Assembly: GCA_003991915.1 (NCBI GenBank)
Contig: RQTK01000096.1
Span: forward strand, 1 to 64,000
Origin: Elysia chlorotica
Lineage: Eukaryota; Mollusca; Gastropoda; Plakobranchidae
Direction: 5' to 3'
Length of the DNA: 64,000 bases
A model generated the notes under the pieces. It saw nothing but the letters and a program-made list of their open reading frames with translations. It did no database searches and was not told where the DNA came from. Below are positions 42,050 through 56,300 of this stretch, one piece after another. Made by a program: the position numbers and the translations under genes. Every line of letters starts with the position of its first letter. Position 1 is the stretch's first letter.

Positions 42050-43050
42050 CCTTGCAAAAACTTGCAGCCAAAATTGGAGAATGTTGAAGTAAGTTGCAGC
42101 CAAAAATGACAAAAGTTGTAAAAAGTTGCGGCATAATTTTAGCCAATGCAAAGTAAACCATTTCATATTATTGTTCATGTACTTTCAGTTTCACTGACTA
42201 ATACATTTGTGTTTCGACAAACTTAAATAAACAATAATTATCACATAAGTCATCATAAACGGTAGCAAAAAAAAAAAGGGGGGGGGTGTGCGGTTTGAGT
42301 GAAATGATTGGGTAGGATCTATCTACGAAAAATACACTGCAATATTATTACAGTGGTTTAAATCAACTAAGAAGAGATTAAATCAGTGGATCAAACTAGA
42401 TTGAGAATATAGTCCAAGGGATAAAAAGGTGTGAGAGTGAGAAATAGCATACCTATCACTTAATTAAAAAACGATAAATATTCAGAGAAAGAGACAGAGA
42501 CAGCGACAAAGACAAATAGACAAAGAGATTTTCCCTAATCAAGGAAAGTCAACTCAGTTATGTTATGACTTTTCTAGTTTCTCTGATCATGCCACTTTTG
42601 GTCTCGCCCATCGTATCATCTCATTTCTATCCCCCTTTTTATTTGATCATTGCCTTTCTTTAGAACTCGTATCATGGATGTTTTCCTTTTATTTTATAGT
42701 GAGACTAAGGCAGTGAAACTGGTCATTGTAAGTACAATGGACTATTTGATACCTCTCCAAAGTAGTTTTCTATAAGATTGAGAGGCTAAATAATTTAACA
42801 TTATTATATAATATTAATAACAACATGCTTTGTTCTAGCTAGAGACTTTCTATAGCTGTCTGGGTGTCTTTTCGTCTACCTATGTGAAAGATACACCGGA
42901 AGTTATATTTTTCTTAAAAGTTGCAAAATTTACTTAAAGTAAAAATTGATAAAAGTTGCAAAAAGTGGCAAAATCAACAAAAGTTGTAAAAAATTGCGAT
43001 TTTGCCAAATGTTGCCAAAAAAAAAGTTCCATGTTGCGATCTATATAGAT
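42050..43050. other. Intergenic DNA with scattered AAAGTTGCAAAA-like words
   Basis: The words AAAAGTTGC, AAAGTTGTAAAAA and GTTGCCAAAA recur at 42050-42135 and again at 42915-43020, interspersed with unique AT-rich sequence. Nothing coding is seen. Confidence 0.5.
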
Positions 43051-46000
43051 AGATATATAGATATACATATATTTCAAACAATAACAAACAGTCCATTTGT
43101 ATATAAAAAAAAAGCCCAACAATCATTTGAGGGTGAAACCACAGATCTCTACAATTTCCTAGAGTACAGAGGAAGTAGCCAATGAAATCTGCAACTCCAA
43201 GTGATCTAAGAAACAGGTACTTCAGAAGAGTGACATTTTCTAATTTATTTTTATTACATTGCTGCTTTTGAATCCCAAGATGTTTTTTTCTTTCATGATT
43301 TACTCATTATCTTAGTTTAAAACGTTTCCGGTCCAAGTCAAGTCTTCAGATAATAAAATCCAGAGCTGACTAGCTATTACGACAGTGTCAGTACTGTCAC
43401 TGGTAGTTTACACTAAGAACAAGACAAACAATTAAAGGATACTAAATCTTAGTGAAACCACTTACTTAATATTAAAATCTATATTTCTTTTAATGCATAT
43501 TGGAAAAAGAGGATAGATAAATACAAAACAAAAAGCTGTTTGACAACATGGTACATACAATGCATTACTATTAGTTTTCCATTTCATTGAAATAAAACGG
43601 AACAATCTTTAAAAGTTTTGCTTTTTTTTTTATTTCTTTTTTCTTTAATTAATCATATTTATAATACAGGTACAAATGTTTCAATATTTACACACACAAA
43701 TGTTGGATGATAATTATTCAGTATTACGTAAAAATTAACCTTTTACCTGCTTTGATGTCATAAATTAGGAAACAAAACGACAGGTATACTAAATTCTTCT
43801 ACTTGGATGGAAAATGTTAGCTTTGCAGCACATTGCTGAACATAAAAACGAATCTTAGAGACCATAAAAGAATTTTAATGTCTCCTCTGGGTCTCAAGAA
43901 AGATCAAAAGTGATCACATGATAGATTTATAGTGACAAGCTGACCCGTAGAAAAAACTGCAATCTAGGGATAGACCCCAAAACCTCCAGATCCAAAGCCT
44001 TTACATATCCCCATTTAAGAGCACTACTACTTGTAGACCTATTTATGTCTATTGCACCGTGGGCCCCACTAGAACATCCTGAAGCGAATTCAAAGGGTGT
44101 GAGCAATGCAATTTCGACCCTACAAATGTAATCATAGCCATACCTAAATAAATAGATGGGTGAAGTTCAATACACTGTCATATTCGTTCTGAACAACATC
44201 CATCAACAAAATCTTGACAAGAAAACTATTCTAACTTGGGTCCTTGCTCCTCAGATTTGTTTGTTTAGAAAATACACATTAGCTTACCATAATAACAAAA
44301 TAGAAAGATAGTAATGCAGAAAGCTTTATGTATACACTTAAGTCCCATAGATGAATTTCTTGTTGGCGTGTGTCATCTTTCAAAAAATGATACATGTACA
44401 TGTACTTGAATATCTGTCCTTTAGTGACAGTTCCATATTTACACTTTCAATCAAATATTAAACCTTAAAGATATGACACCTGCTTCGACCCTTTCTACAA
44501 CCAAAGGAGGCATCATCCCTAGATGACACGTGTACCATCTTTCTTTTATCCATCCTAATTAAAAAATATTAATTTTCATTTGATATAAAAAGCACTTTTC
44601 TCTCTCTGAAAAGTAGAAATTTGTTGCCTACAAATACGTCTTGAGCCAATTAACCTACTTTTAATCAATCTGAATGTGTAACTCAAATTTTTGTTGATGT
44701 ACCTGTATTAAATATTCGCAAGTGTGAGATAGCTTATTATATATTTTACCCATAAAAGATATAATGGAGAGTGAAAAATAAAGTCTGTACAAATTCACAC
44801 TAATTTTAACACATTTAATTCAGATAATCCTGTAAATGTAATACGATAGCAATGTACTAATATACATGTAATATTACTAATAAAGAAATCACATATTTTG
44901 TGGCAGAGTTTCATTGCGTTGGGGGATAGAACCTGTGCCTTGATATGCATTTACAAATTACAATATTGAAAAGGTTTTTCCTATGCACCTTTTTTATTTA
45001 TAACTTGTCTGACAGGGACTTATTTTACTTCAGCATGATATACACACAAGTCTGAATTCACTGTTGACCAAACAACCATAATCTTTATAAATTAACTCCC
45101 ACTCTTCACTCTATTTTCTATAAATTAACTACCACTCTTCACTCTATTTTCTATAAATTTACCACTCTTCTCTCTATTTTCAACTTACAACTCTTCACTC
45201 ATGTCTTTCTAATAATATCTATGATAATCACAAATTACTACATTATGTTCTGTACATAAAGAAATCATGATAAAACAAAACAAAATTCGGTCAAAGCGCA
45301 TAAAGACCAAATGGGTACCAATGTGTAGTGTTAAGCTTATGAAAAATGAAACATATCAAGTATTAATGGGAGTACATCTTTACACCAAAATCAAATATAA
45401 GAAGGAAAAGAAAAGGGGTAAGGGGGTGTCTGTTGGGAACATTAATCACACTAGATTCCTAAAAATAGAAATTTTTGAGCTGCAACTTAATTGTATTCCA
45501 TAAATTCACATCAGTTTAACATTGACAGTAATGATAATTTTTCATAACATTTACGTTTACACAACTTTTCAACACTGGTATAGTGCACTTCTTGGATGCT
45601 CAGCTGTAACTATTGATGTTCATCACATATTTGTCATAATAAAGAAGCAGAAAATACATCCAAATCTTTAGATCTTTGATCAAGTTTAATGATAGTCATA
45701 AAAAAATGCAAGACTTCCATTTTCATTACATTTACACTTCTTTAAAAGAGAATACTGAAAAACAATTTTTTTTTATCTTGTGTTCATGCTGCAAAGGTAA
45801 GTTAAAGTCTCATTAGCAATTTGTTTATTTAATTCGAACAATTTTTCATAGCAATACTATAACTCAGCCATCTTTTCCTTATACGTTCATTACTTTGATA
45901 TTCTATTCCCCTCCTCAAAAAAAGATTTTTATATTTGAAACGCCTCATTTTATGGCCACAGCACATATATTTTATCTTTAATGAGAAATTGTATAATCCA

Positions 46001-46127
46001 ACGTTGACTTTGGAAGTTCCACAATAACACAGTGTATGGTATAAGAACATAGGCGGTAATGACTACTTAGGTAAACCACAGGAAAAGAAACAATAATAAT
46101 GTGGATCTAAAAGATTTTACACACCAG
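43051..46127 (-). other. AT-rich region downstream of CHAF1A, including its 3' UTR
   Basis: No coding exon is visible. A minus-strand AATAAA lies at 45829-45824, about 300 nt after the CHAF1A stop, and is a fair poly(A) candidate. A short degenerate tandem repeat (CACTCTTCACTCTATTTTC, period 30-33, three copies) sits at 45090-45195. Confidence 0.5.
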
Positions 46128-47305
46128 TTAATTTTCATATTTGAATTTTTCCAGTTTCACAAAACAATTTTGCAGCTTATGTAACTCTTTTCTCGCAAAG
46201 GAATTTGGCTTGGATGGATCCTCTTCACCTGAGGGCTGGGGTGCCTCAGAATTGACAGGTTTATCCCTTGAGGCAGATATTTTTGGCTCACTGACTATGT
46301 CAGAGGTAGCTTGACAAGATGGTATATTGCTGCTTGAAGATGTGCTGGACGAATCAACAGTAGTAACAATGCTTGCTGATTTTTCATGACATGCAGTGGA
46401 AGAAGCCAATTGCACATCTGAAGTACTTTCAATTATAATGACATCTGCCTCGTCCGTTTCCATTGGAACCGGATCAGACTTCACTGTATCTTTAATACAG
46501 CTGCTTTTTACTTGCTCTGATTTGGCAAAGGCCATTATTGACATTTGACCACCTTTCTTGCTATCCTTTACAGCACTTTGTGGTGCCGTTCTTGAAGCAG
46601 TTTCACCTTTGGGGGTTTTAGGTTCTCGCTTAGCTAATTCCTCCTTTGACATGGCAAAGTCAATAATGGATTTTTGATCGCTCTGCTGTGGCTTGATTTG
46701 CGGACTTTCAACTGTTTTAGGTAAGGGCTTAACTTGTGGACTGTCCACTGGTTTGGGTAGCAGAGCTTCTTTCTTTGCACACTCCTCTTTGGAGAGAGCA
46801 AAGTCCATGATTGATCTTTGATCCTTCACGGGTGCAGGAGTAGGAGCAGCTTCCTTCACAGTCTCCACTGCAACAGTTGGTTCGCGCTGTACCAAACTGT
46901 TGCATATAAGCCCCTCCAAGCCAAATTCTTTAAGAATGGCATCGTGTACATACCAACATGTCTTCAGGGTCTGGCGTTTCTCTCTGACTGCTATAGCATT
47001 TATCTTTATGTCCAGCTGGCGTTTTGAAATGCTGCATTTTTTCCCCTCATCTGTCTCCTGGTCAGCGAGGGCCTCCTCTCCCTGCTTACCACCGCCTTCA
47101 GCAGTATTCTCCTGGATCGATTCATCCATAAAGGACACCTCCCCGTCTGTCTCATGCATACTTTTATCCAGCTTCCCCTTAGGAGTTGTGGGCTCTGCCG
47201 GATTTTCTGCTGACTCTTTCTTGAACCAGAATACCCGGAAATCTCGAATCAAGTGTTTGATGCCTCTAACGTTCCCATGCACCAAACGAATTAAATCTGG
47301 CATTG
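46128..47305 (-). CDS. CHAF1A: CHAF1A terminal coding exon 14
   Basis: Acceptor CTTTTTTTCCAG. It encodes AMPDLIRLVHGNVRGIKHLI and, about 100 residues later, KTCWYVHDAILKEFGLEGL, which match the C-terminal DNA-binding region of p150. It then carries a long disordered tail with three similar motifs, QRSIMDFALSKEE (46820-46782), QKSIIDFAMSKEE (46676-46638) and QMSIMAFAKSEQ (46547-46512). A doubled LPKPVDSPQVKP/LPKTVESPQIKP sits between the first two. It ends KLEKFKYEN, TAA. Confidence 0.95.
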
Positions 47306-50300
47306 CTGGAAAAAAAGAGCATAAANNNNTTNNNNTTTTNNTTTNNNNNNAANNNNANTNNNAANNNNCNNNANNAGATTTTTTTTTTTTTTTCACACTA
47401 TAGCATTCTCAAATTCTGGAAAAGCAAACATCAAAATTGAAATAATGCATCAATTTTGTAGTTGTTTTTTTTAATTGACTAGTTGAGATTCCGTTCCTTG
47501 AACGATTATATAATTTAGTGAAATAATGTTTCATGAACATGCTCGCATCAGAGACAATAGATTTTAGCGCGAAATCTCACAAGAAGAGTTTTTTATATGG
47601 GGAGCTAGTGCGACTCGCCCTGGCTGTATTTCTTTCTTGAAATTTATGCTTAAGATTTTCGTTGACTGATGAGTGAGAAAAAATATTTGTAAAGGGGACA
47701 TTCCTTGCTTTCACTCCAAAATGGGGATTTTCTTGAAGTAGACCTTTTTTTTTTATATTGCTTCTGTCCTAATTGATACCTTTTAGAGATTTTTTCATAT
47801 CTGAAAGACTAATAAAAATTCTTTCTTTCTCTCATTTACTTTTTGCCTTTATTTTTTGTAGAATATGATGCAAATTTGGGTGGAAAAAATATTTATAATC
47901 TTTGTCTTTTCTGTTCTCCTGTTCCTTGTCTTATCCTTTGCACAGTGATTCCTCGTCTAGCGCATACTTGGCCCTTTCTAAAAATGTATAGTTTTATTTC
48001 ATTAAAACGTAAAAGCGCTACGTTAATGTTTTTACCTCGCTCCATAAAAAGTTATAGGTGGCCATTTTGATTATCTCAAATAGCCTAGTATTCAGGAAGT
48101 AGATTTTTCACAAGATCCTAGTAGTGAATGGTTTAAATTAGCATCAAGTAATTATTAGTCCTGTAGAGGTGATAAAAAATTGAGGTTATTTTTTGTAATA
48201 CAGAATCCAGAAAAGAAATTGAAAAATAATTTTAAAATTACATAAAATAGAACTTTTATTAGACATGTAGATAAAGAGCTTCACTTTTTTCCATCATACC
48301 GAACACATGATGTGCACATTGATACGCTCTTGTGCAAGCACCTGTTTGTGTTAAACTGCACACCCTCCAGACTCACCTTCATCTGGCACAGCCTTTTTGA
48401 CAGCTCCACGCTGAGACGGAGTTGTTCCTGCTTTGTCTGGTGTTGTCGGCTCCTCTGGGTCCTGTTCAGGGGTGCCAAAGAGGCTGGTGGGTATGGGCAC
48501 AGATGGGCTGATCACCACACCCTGGTTGGAACATGCACAGAAATAATAAATAACAGTAAATCTTTTTATTTTAAGTCCAAAAAACAAAATTATATTATTG
48601 TTTTTGTATTTTGTTTTTTAGGTTTCTGCATTCGTTAATTGCTAAGTCTGAAACAGTTCAGGGTTTAAATGGTTGATCTGATTATGTGAAATCATAGAAA
48701 AAGTGCTTAAGCTGCATGATAAATTTGTTTTTACAATTTTTAATTCTCCGTCTACAAACAATTACAACTTATGGGAATAATGTCTGAAAATATGTAAACA
48801 TTACAACAAAATAGTTAAGAAAATCTTAATACCTAAACTGTCTTTTATAAGGCTTGTCAAAATTTACAAAATAGTGCCACATCTCTATTTTGAATAACAT
48901 CAAAATTGAACATGTTTTCCACACACAGAAAGTTATAGTGGCACATATGAATTGCTGAAATAGGCAGTTTAATTGTTGAAGATTAGAAAGAAAGAAAAAA
49001 AAATGTGAATGATCTTTTTAGTGTGGCAAAAAAAATTGCTCAAAAGAAAGTGCAAAACCAATGTGAACTGAAAATATTGAAATCGAAAATAAACTTACCC
49101 TGAACTCATAAAGTAGACGGACATCTCCAGCCATGAGAGAGCTTGGGCTGTGCTCGAAGAAACATCCAACAGCAATGAGAGGGGCTGCCTGCAGCTTCCG
49201 CTTCTGTTCTTCCTCCCAGGCCTTGGCTTTGGCCAGCTGTTGCAGTTTCAGCTTTTCAGGTGTGATCTGGGAAACAATTCAAGGACTGCTTTTATATCGT
49301 TGTCTAACTTTGCAAAAGGCCTAAAATATCAGGAAACGCATTCACCAGAGATGAAACTTTTTAGTGAAGCAAAGTCTTTTTATAGGGTTATACTGATAGT
49401 ATATTAACTAGAGCAATATGTTGGGGTATTCTATGATAAGTATTCAAACCCTATAGAAGGAAGTGAAAAGAGTACTTAATAAGGAGCAGCGATCATAGAA
49501 AAAAACTTTTCCAGCCCTGAATATTATAGAACAGTTTGAACAGATTTACACCAGTTAATTGAATTGTTGCCTTTGTAAACCCAAACCCCTGTCCCAATAA
49601 ACATTTTTAAATCAGAAAACAAAATAAGAGGCATGCCGAAAGACCATTTTAGTCAGCCTGAAAGTAATGTTTTATCCCACTCCTATAACATAATTATACA
49701 ACATCAAGGTTGTTAGACCTTTCAGACATGTGATTCTAGAATTTATTGAAAGAAAACAAAGAGTTGCAACAATGCCTTGGCTAAGTTCAATCTGCTCCTC
49801 TTTAAATGGATATTCACTCTGATAGCTCTTTAAGAAAATCAAGGGTAATGTGATCGTTGATGTAGAATGTTCCAGAGCAGACCCTGCATGAAAGGAGGAG
49901 GAAGAGGTCTTGACTTTTCTATCTGTTAAAGTTACAGACACATTAAGCCAGCCCAACAAAGGGATGACAGAAAAACCTATTTTCAAACCAACCTCATCAT
50001 CTTCATTGCAACCCTCATCTTCCGAAAGGTAACCATGTGGAACCATCCAGCCATCCTCCTCTTCATCATTTTCGTCTTCATCTCCCTTTTCTCCTTTGTC
50101 ATCTTCACCCTTTTAAAAAGAACATTGTAAAATTAAGACTAAATGTTTTTAAGAGGATAAGAGTAATATAAATTTTGTCTAGATCATACAAAAATATCTT
50201 TAAGCATTTTAATATGCATAGACATATACCTATTAATCTAAAAAATATTTTGATTCAATCTGCACTCCACCATTAATAGAGTAGTGCTACATTCTCTTTT

Positions 50301-53300
50301 TTTTTCAATGGCTTAACACATAGAGTGACGAAGATATAGCTGCCAACTTTTGAGGAAGCAAACACAGATTTAGCATGATTAGTCACTGCAAACCTAATCG
50401 ATAGCCAAGATTATTAGATTCAGCTATTAAAATTGATTTTGTTGTGTTTTTTCTTTTCTTTTCTTTTTTTTGTTGTTTTTTTTTTTCTTATTTTTTTTTC
50501 TTTTGGTGTTGATTTTCATCTCATAGTATCAGAAACATCATGTCATCAACATACAGGCTTTACATGGACTAAATATATTTCTAGATGGTTGACTGAAGAG
50601 CCTCTCACATTTTGCATTGATATGAGGGAAATTTAAGCTTGCAGAAAGTAATTGAAACTAACACCATCGTCATATACTGAACCAACCAGTAGTAGACAAA
50701 ATCAGACAAATAAATTTGTCAAGAGTGGGGGGAGGTGTGAACCTATTCAGTTTAACACCAGTCCTTACATCTGAGCAAGACAAACTTTCTCCTGGCTCCT
50801 CTTCTTCCCATTCATCATCACTGTCGACTTCATAGTCAAACATATCCTGAGAGCAACAACAAAAACAAGAAAACAATATTCATAAAACTAAAGAATGTTT
50901 CGCAAAGTAGATATCAATTGTTTCATATAATTATTTCAAGATGAAAATTTAGAATGTTAATTGAATGTATGTAACAGAATCTGAATTTCAATATTTAATC
51001 CATAATTTTTCTGGCATTATAAATTTTTCTTTTAGAAAGTTTAACTTTCCATCTCCCTTCTTCCATTGCATGGAGGCTGCAATATTTAAATTGTTATGAC
51101 TTGGAATACTAAAATCTTTTCTAGCTGCTTATATTATAAATGTATGGACTTCTGTTACTCCAAACCAATCATTTAAAACTTTAAGGAGAGTACAAGCATT
51201 ACATCATCAGTTCATTTGTTTGGGGACATAGTAAATCATGTTTTTTTTAAACAGAACAACAACAGACACAAACCTCATCCTTTTTCCATGGATTTCTAGG
51301 AAATAAGACTGGAGCCTTCCTCCAGGTTCCATAGTATGGAGGCCTGTGGTCAGTGTGAAATTGTAAAAGCTTCACTTTGTGAATGACCTTTTTAAGGGCC
51401 TCGGGATCATGGACTACCTCAACATCTTCAGCGGGTTCAGGGTTGCTGTAAACAAAGTAAACAATCTAAAGGACTTTTTTTTAATAATTTCTCGGCTATT
51501 CAGAAGGGTTTTTTAAACATCCAGATTTTTCCTTAATAGTGACACAAAAAGCAGAATATGAATTGGCGGGTATTATGTATCTAAATCGCTTAACACTTGT
51601 TTTTGTCAAAAGTGATTTAAAAAATTGCCTACTTTGTTGTTTGGTGCAACTGAGAATTGTATGATTTCAAATTTACAAAAAAGAGAAAAATGATTTCACA
51701 ACAAAAAAAAGAAAGAAAGAAAGAAAGAACAGACCATTTCATCTGCCTTATGTCTATTTCAGCCAATAGGAAAAAAAACAACACTGAAATTTTCCAATGA
51801 TTCTATGACAAAATAAGTTGAAATAAAGGATATGCCATAACTTTTTTTTACAACTGATAACATAGAGTGTCATTATAAAAACATACGTGCGCAGAATCCT
51901 GCCTGTTCTGTGCGGCTTTGCTTGACTATTTTTAAGTTCATTCAGGTAAGTTTTCATGGACATCTGAGAACACAGTAACACATGGAGTTCAGATAAAAAT
52001 TATCACTGAAATAAATACTTCCCAATCAAGGGTTTGAATGTCATGAAGTATGCAAGGCTATGTAAGTCTTTTTTTTTTCTAATCACAAAATCTAAAGATA
52101 CATAAACTAATGAGAAATATATATTTTGCTCCTTTATTAACCCCTAAAAACGGTAACATTTACAAAGAAATAGTCACCTAATGGTGTTGTCATAAAATTA
52201 TCCTAGAACTTCAAAAAAGCTTAAGGAAAGAAGGACAATTCTTTGTAAATGTGTACCACTTGCATAATTCAATTTTTCAATAAAAGGCTCAATGATATAC
52301 GTGCTATCAAATGTGGATAGCTTGAAAAGCTAAATTCCATAAATAAAAATAATTGTGTGGGGACATCACAATACAAACTTGTTAATCAAATAAATAATTG
52401 TATAATTTAATTCTCAAGTCAATCCTTAAAATTTAAATGAACCAATGACAAGGGAAAGTTTGAAACAAACTCAAAAAAATTATCTCTCAAATTATGATTT
52501 CAAAAAATTGCATACTTTGTAAAAGAAAAAAAGAAAAAAAATCTGCTTTGGGGTTATATCATCTTAATAAACTTAAAGGTTAACCTGCATGTTAATTCTT
52601 AATTTCATTGAAAATATAAAAAAATAAACTCACGGTTGAATTTTCCAGTGCCTCGTCAAAGGAAAGCTTTGCATCTCCTGACAAGGCATCCCGGCGAGTG
52701 GCAGGGGCTAGATGCATGTCTTTTTTTAGTTGAAAGGGAACAAACTGGCCCTGGTTGGGCTTGGTGATCTGCTTTTAATGAGGACAAAAAAAGAAAGGTT
52801 TTATTTCTCTCAAAAATCAAAGCATTTACAGTTGTGATTAGCCAAGGGGGGGGGGGGGAGAAATAAAGATGAAAAAATAGAACAGGTTTGAATTCATGTA
52901 CTCAATACTGCCAGTTTGTAAGAAACCTTTAAAATATTGTACACAAAGTGGTTTAATAAATTTAATGTATTTATCGAAATTACTTATCAGGCTTTGAACG
53001 CAATGGATATTCATTCAAAAACTAGCAGTGTTATAGCTAAGAGTTAGAACAGCCTTGTGAGGCCAAAAGTGTATTTTACAGCACTTATACAAATAATAAC
53101 AACACGTGTTAATAAATGATTTGGACTATGGTCGTATTTTATCCAGGCTTATTTTCAACTTCTGGCAGCTATGACCTTCGAATGATATTGTTTAACTTAT
53201 TTATGAGTACTGAATAATAATAATACAAGTGCTTGCCTCACGAGAAATCTCACGTCACAAGGGATAAATGCAAAATCATAAATGTGGTATGCATGGGTGC

Positions 53301-56300
53301 AAGTGTAGTAGGGGTAGCGAATCCGGAAATTGTCTTTTACAAAATCCACTAATTCGGAAAATCTACCCAGCCTTCGCTGCTGAGATATAAGCAACTTCTC
53401 TATCAAAAATAGATATGAGCTTCCGTTTATCAGCCAAAGATTGTAACATCATAGATCTACAACTTGTAAAATATCACTGCAAAACGACAAAACTTGTACG
53501 ATAATTATTGATACCTTATGACTCATGCTGTGTCAGGGGTCCAGAAACCGAAAACTAAGCTTAATAAGGAAAGGTTAAACCTCAAGAGTCTTAAATTTGA
53601 AGCTCTTAATTCAACAGTGATACATTGACAAGGTTAGAAAAGTATTCTGGTTAAACGTCAACATGTACTTAAATCAAATCAATTAAAAAGTTCCTGACCT
53701 GTTAGGAACCTTGGGTACCTAAGTTCTATTGATTTTTTTTTGCTAAAAATGAAATTATCCAATCATTCTTGGTTTATGTACAGATTAAGATGACTAAAAG
53801 GTCTCTTTTCTTTAGCCTAGAGAAACAAACTTTACAGTTATCACACGCATCCTGCGAAAAGTTTGAGTAGTCAAAACCGGATCACACCAAACAAAATTAA
53901 CCGAGACTACAGTTATAGCTTTGTGTCCTGCCGAAGTGGAAATAATGTTAAAAAAAAAATACTGCGTTTCATTTTTTATCATCAAGACAATATTAACAGA
54001 CTTTTTAAAATGCGCTGAGGCCACGTTGGATTTGCTTAGATCCAATCCGGAGCCGAACCTGGAAGAGGATCGCGATCGGTGGAACAAATCCGGAAATCCA
54101 GTTTATTACGGAAAACTTGCACTCATGGGTATGTGTACTTTGAAACATGTAAGAAAAGACAAATACATGCATGCATTCAACAGGTGATCGACTTACCACA
54201 GGCTTTTCCACATTTTCTTTTGGCTTAATAAAAAAGCTCTGGAAAGCTTGCTTTGCCATTTCAGCTTTCTTTTTCTGCAATAATGAGATAAAGCAAAAAA
54301 AATTATCTCAAATGTGTATGAACGTTTAGTGTTGCATGCTGTGAATTCCTAATTAGAAATTTTTCTTTTTGGTATCATACTGCCAGCCTAAAAATTTTCT
54401 GCATTTACCTTTAGAATGTTGGCTTGTTTTGTGGAACAGGGTTTTTATTGGATTAGAAAAAGAAAATGTAATAAGCCTGCGTCACAAATTGCAAATACCT
54501 AGACCTTTTCAGATTGAAATATACAGACAAAAAGTAACCTAAAAGTTCCTAGTTGGAAAAAAAAGCTAACTTTTTCCTCCTCTTCCTTCCTTTTATCCTC
54601 CTCTTTCTGCCTCTTTTCCTCCTCTTTTTGCCGCTTTTCTTCCAGCTTAGCCCTGCAAAAGAAATAAGTTTAAAAAACCTTTGTTAAGAGAGTTCATTTC
54701 TTTACCAGTATCAGTATGCCAAAAATGAAATGTCTATTTTACAACCTGTTTGCAAAAAAATATCTTGTGGCATTTTAAATTTTACTGCAAACTGATAACC
54801 TTTCAGCCTTTGCATCAATATCTTTTTTCTTTGTTTAAGTAGATTTCCCAATCTTACAATTCATTGTTCATTAGACATCCATTTTACAATAATTTACAAA
54901 CACAAAAAATGAATATTAAATCTTAATAACGAGTGCTTAGGGATCAAATTCGACCCCTATTTTGGGGACAATAACACAAATTTATATGTCCATTACTAGG
55001 AATACTGAATGGCTGTCCCTTTTCATTCACTGGTGTAAATCATCTTCGACTCTGCCACTTTCAGAACATAATTCATTGGAGTTTAATAAGAAAGATATGT
55101 CAAAGTCATCGACAGTTATGCTCTAAGACTAAGCCAGGATACATCATTTCTAAAAATATACCTGAGCATTCAAGTGGTTAAAATACTATGGTTAAGTTGT
55201 AAACATTAACTAATCTTTCTGAAAAGTCTTACTCTATTGCAGCCTGCTTTTTCTTTTTTTCCTCTTCTCGCTGAAGCCTTTCTTCTTCTTTCTTTTGCTT
55301 TTCTATTTCTTTGAGTTTCTCTTTCTCCTCTTTTTCCTTCTGCAGCTTCTCTTGTTGTAATTGCTTTTCTTTTTCTTTTGCTTCCTGTAAGAGTTGAAAC
55401 TTAATGTATGTCAATGATTCCAAGGCAATATTTGCCACAAGTTATGACAATATCACAAAGAGATGCAAAATATAACAGGAACCATAGATGATTAATCGAT
55501 AGCCTTGCATTTTTCATGGAAATAAAACAAAACAAACATTGAAAAACAAAATCAAGCCTTCCCTTTATATTAAGATACCATCATAAAACTGTCTTACTGG
55601 TTAAAAACCAAAATAAAACTTACCTTTTTTTCTTTCTTTACTTTTTCCTTCTCTGCCTTTTCCTCTTCCAACTTCCTTTTCTTCTCTGACCTTTGCAGCT
55701 CTTTTTCTTCCTTAAGTTTCTGCTTTTGGGCTTCTTTTTCAGCTCTTTTTGCCAAGTTAACCTGAAAAAAGTCAAGTTCATTCGATTTGATTTTATCACA
55801 TAAAAAGGCCAATTCATTTGATATTTTCATCAAACCACATCCGAAAATATGGCATTTGAGAAAATCACCATGCTTATTCATCCACATCTTTTTTTTTTTT
55901 AAATAAAGGGACAAGTTAAACGAGAATCATGCCGTTATCTGCAACATACATGTTACACTCTACTATATATAATTTCTCCTCTACACAGCAAATGCAAAAA
56001 ATCACTTCTCATTCTCATTACCGTAAAGAAGTCATAATCTTTTGCTTGAAAGTTCATTATTCCATTTATTAAAATCTTTGTTCAAACCCAAATCCAATAA
56101 TGATCATTTGATGTGACAAATAATGATAATACACCCCCCCCCCCCCCCCAACAAAAAACAGAAAAAAAAAAACTACACAAAAAACACCCCCCCCCCCCCC
56201 CCCAAAAAAAAAGGAAAAACAAAACATTCTCTTAAGATAATTCTTCCCTGCAAAATAAAGAATAAGAGCTATAGTTGGGTAAGATGGATTACAGTATAAA

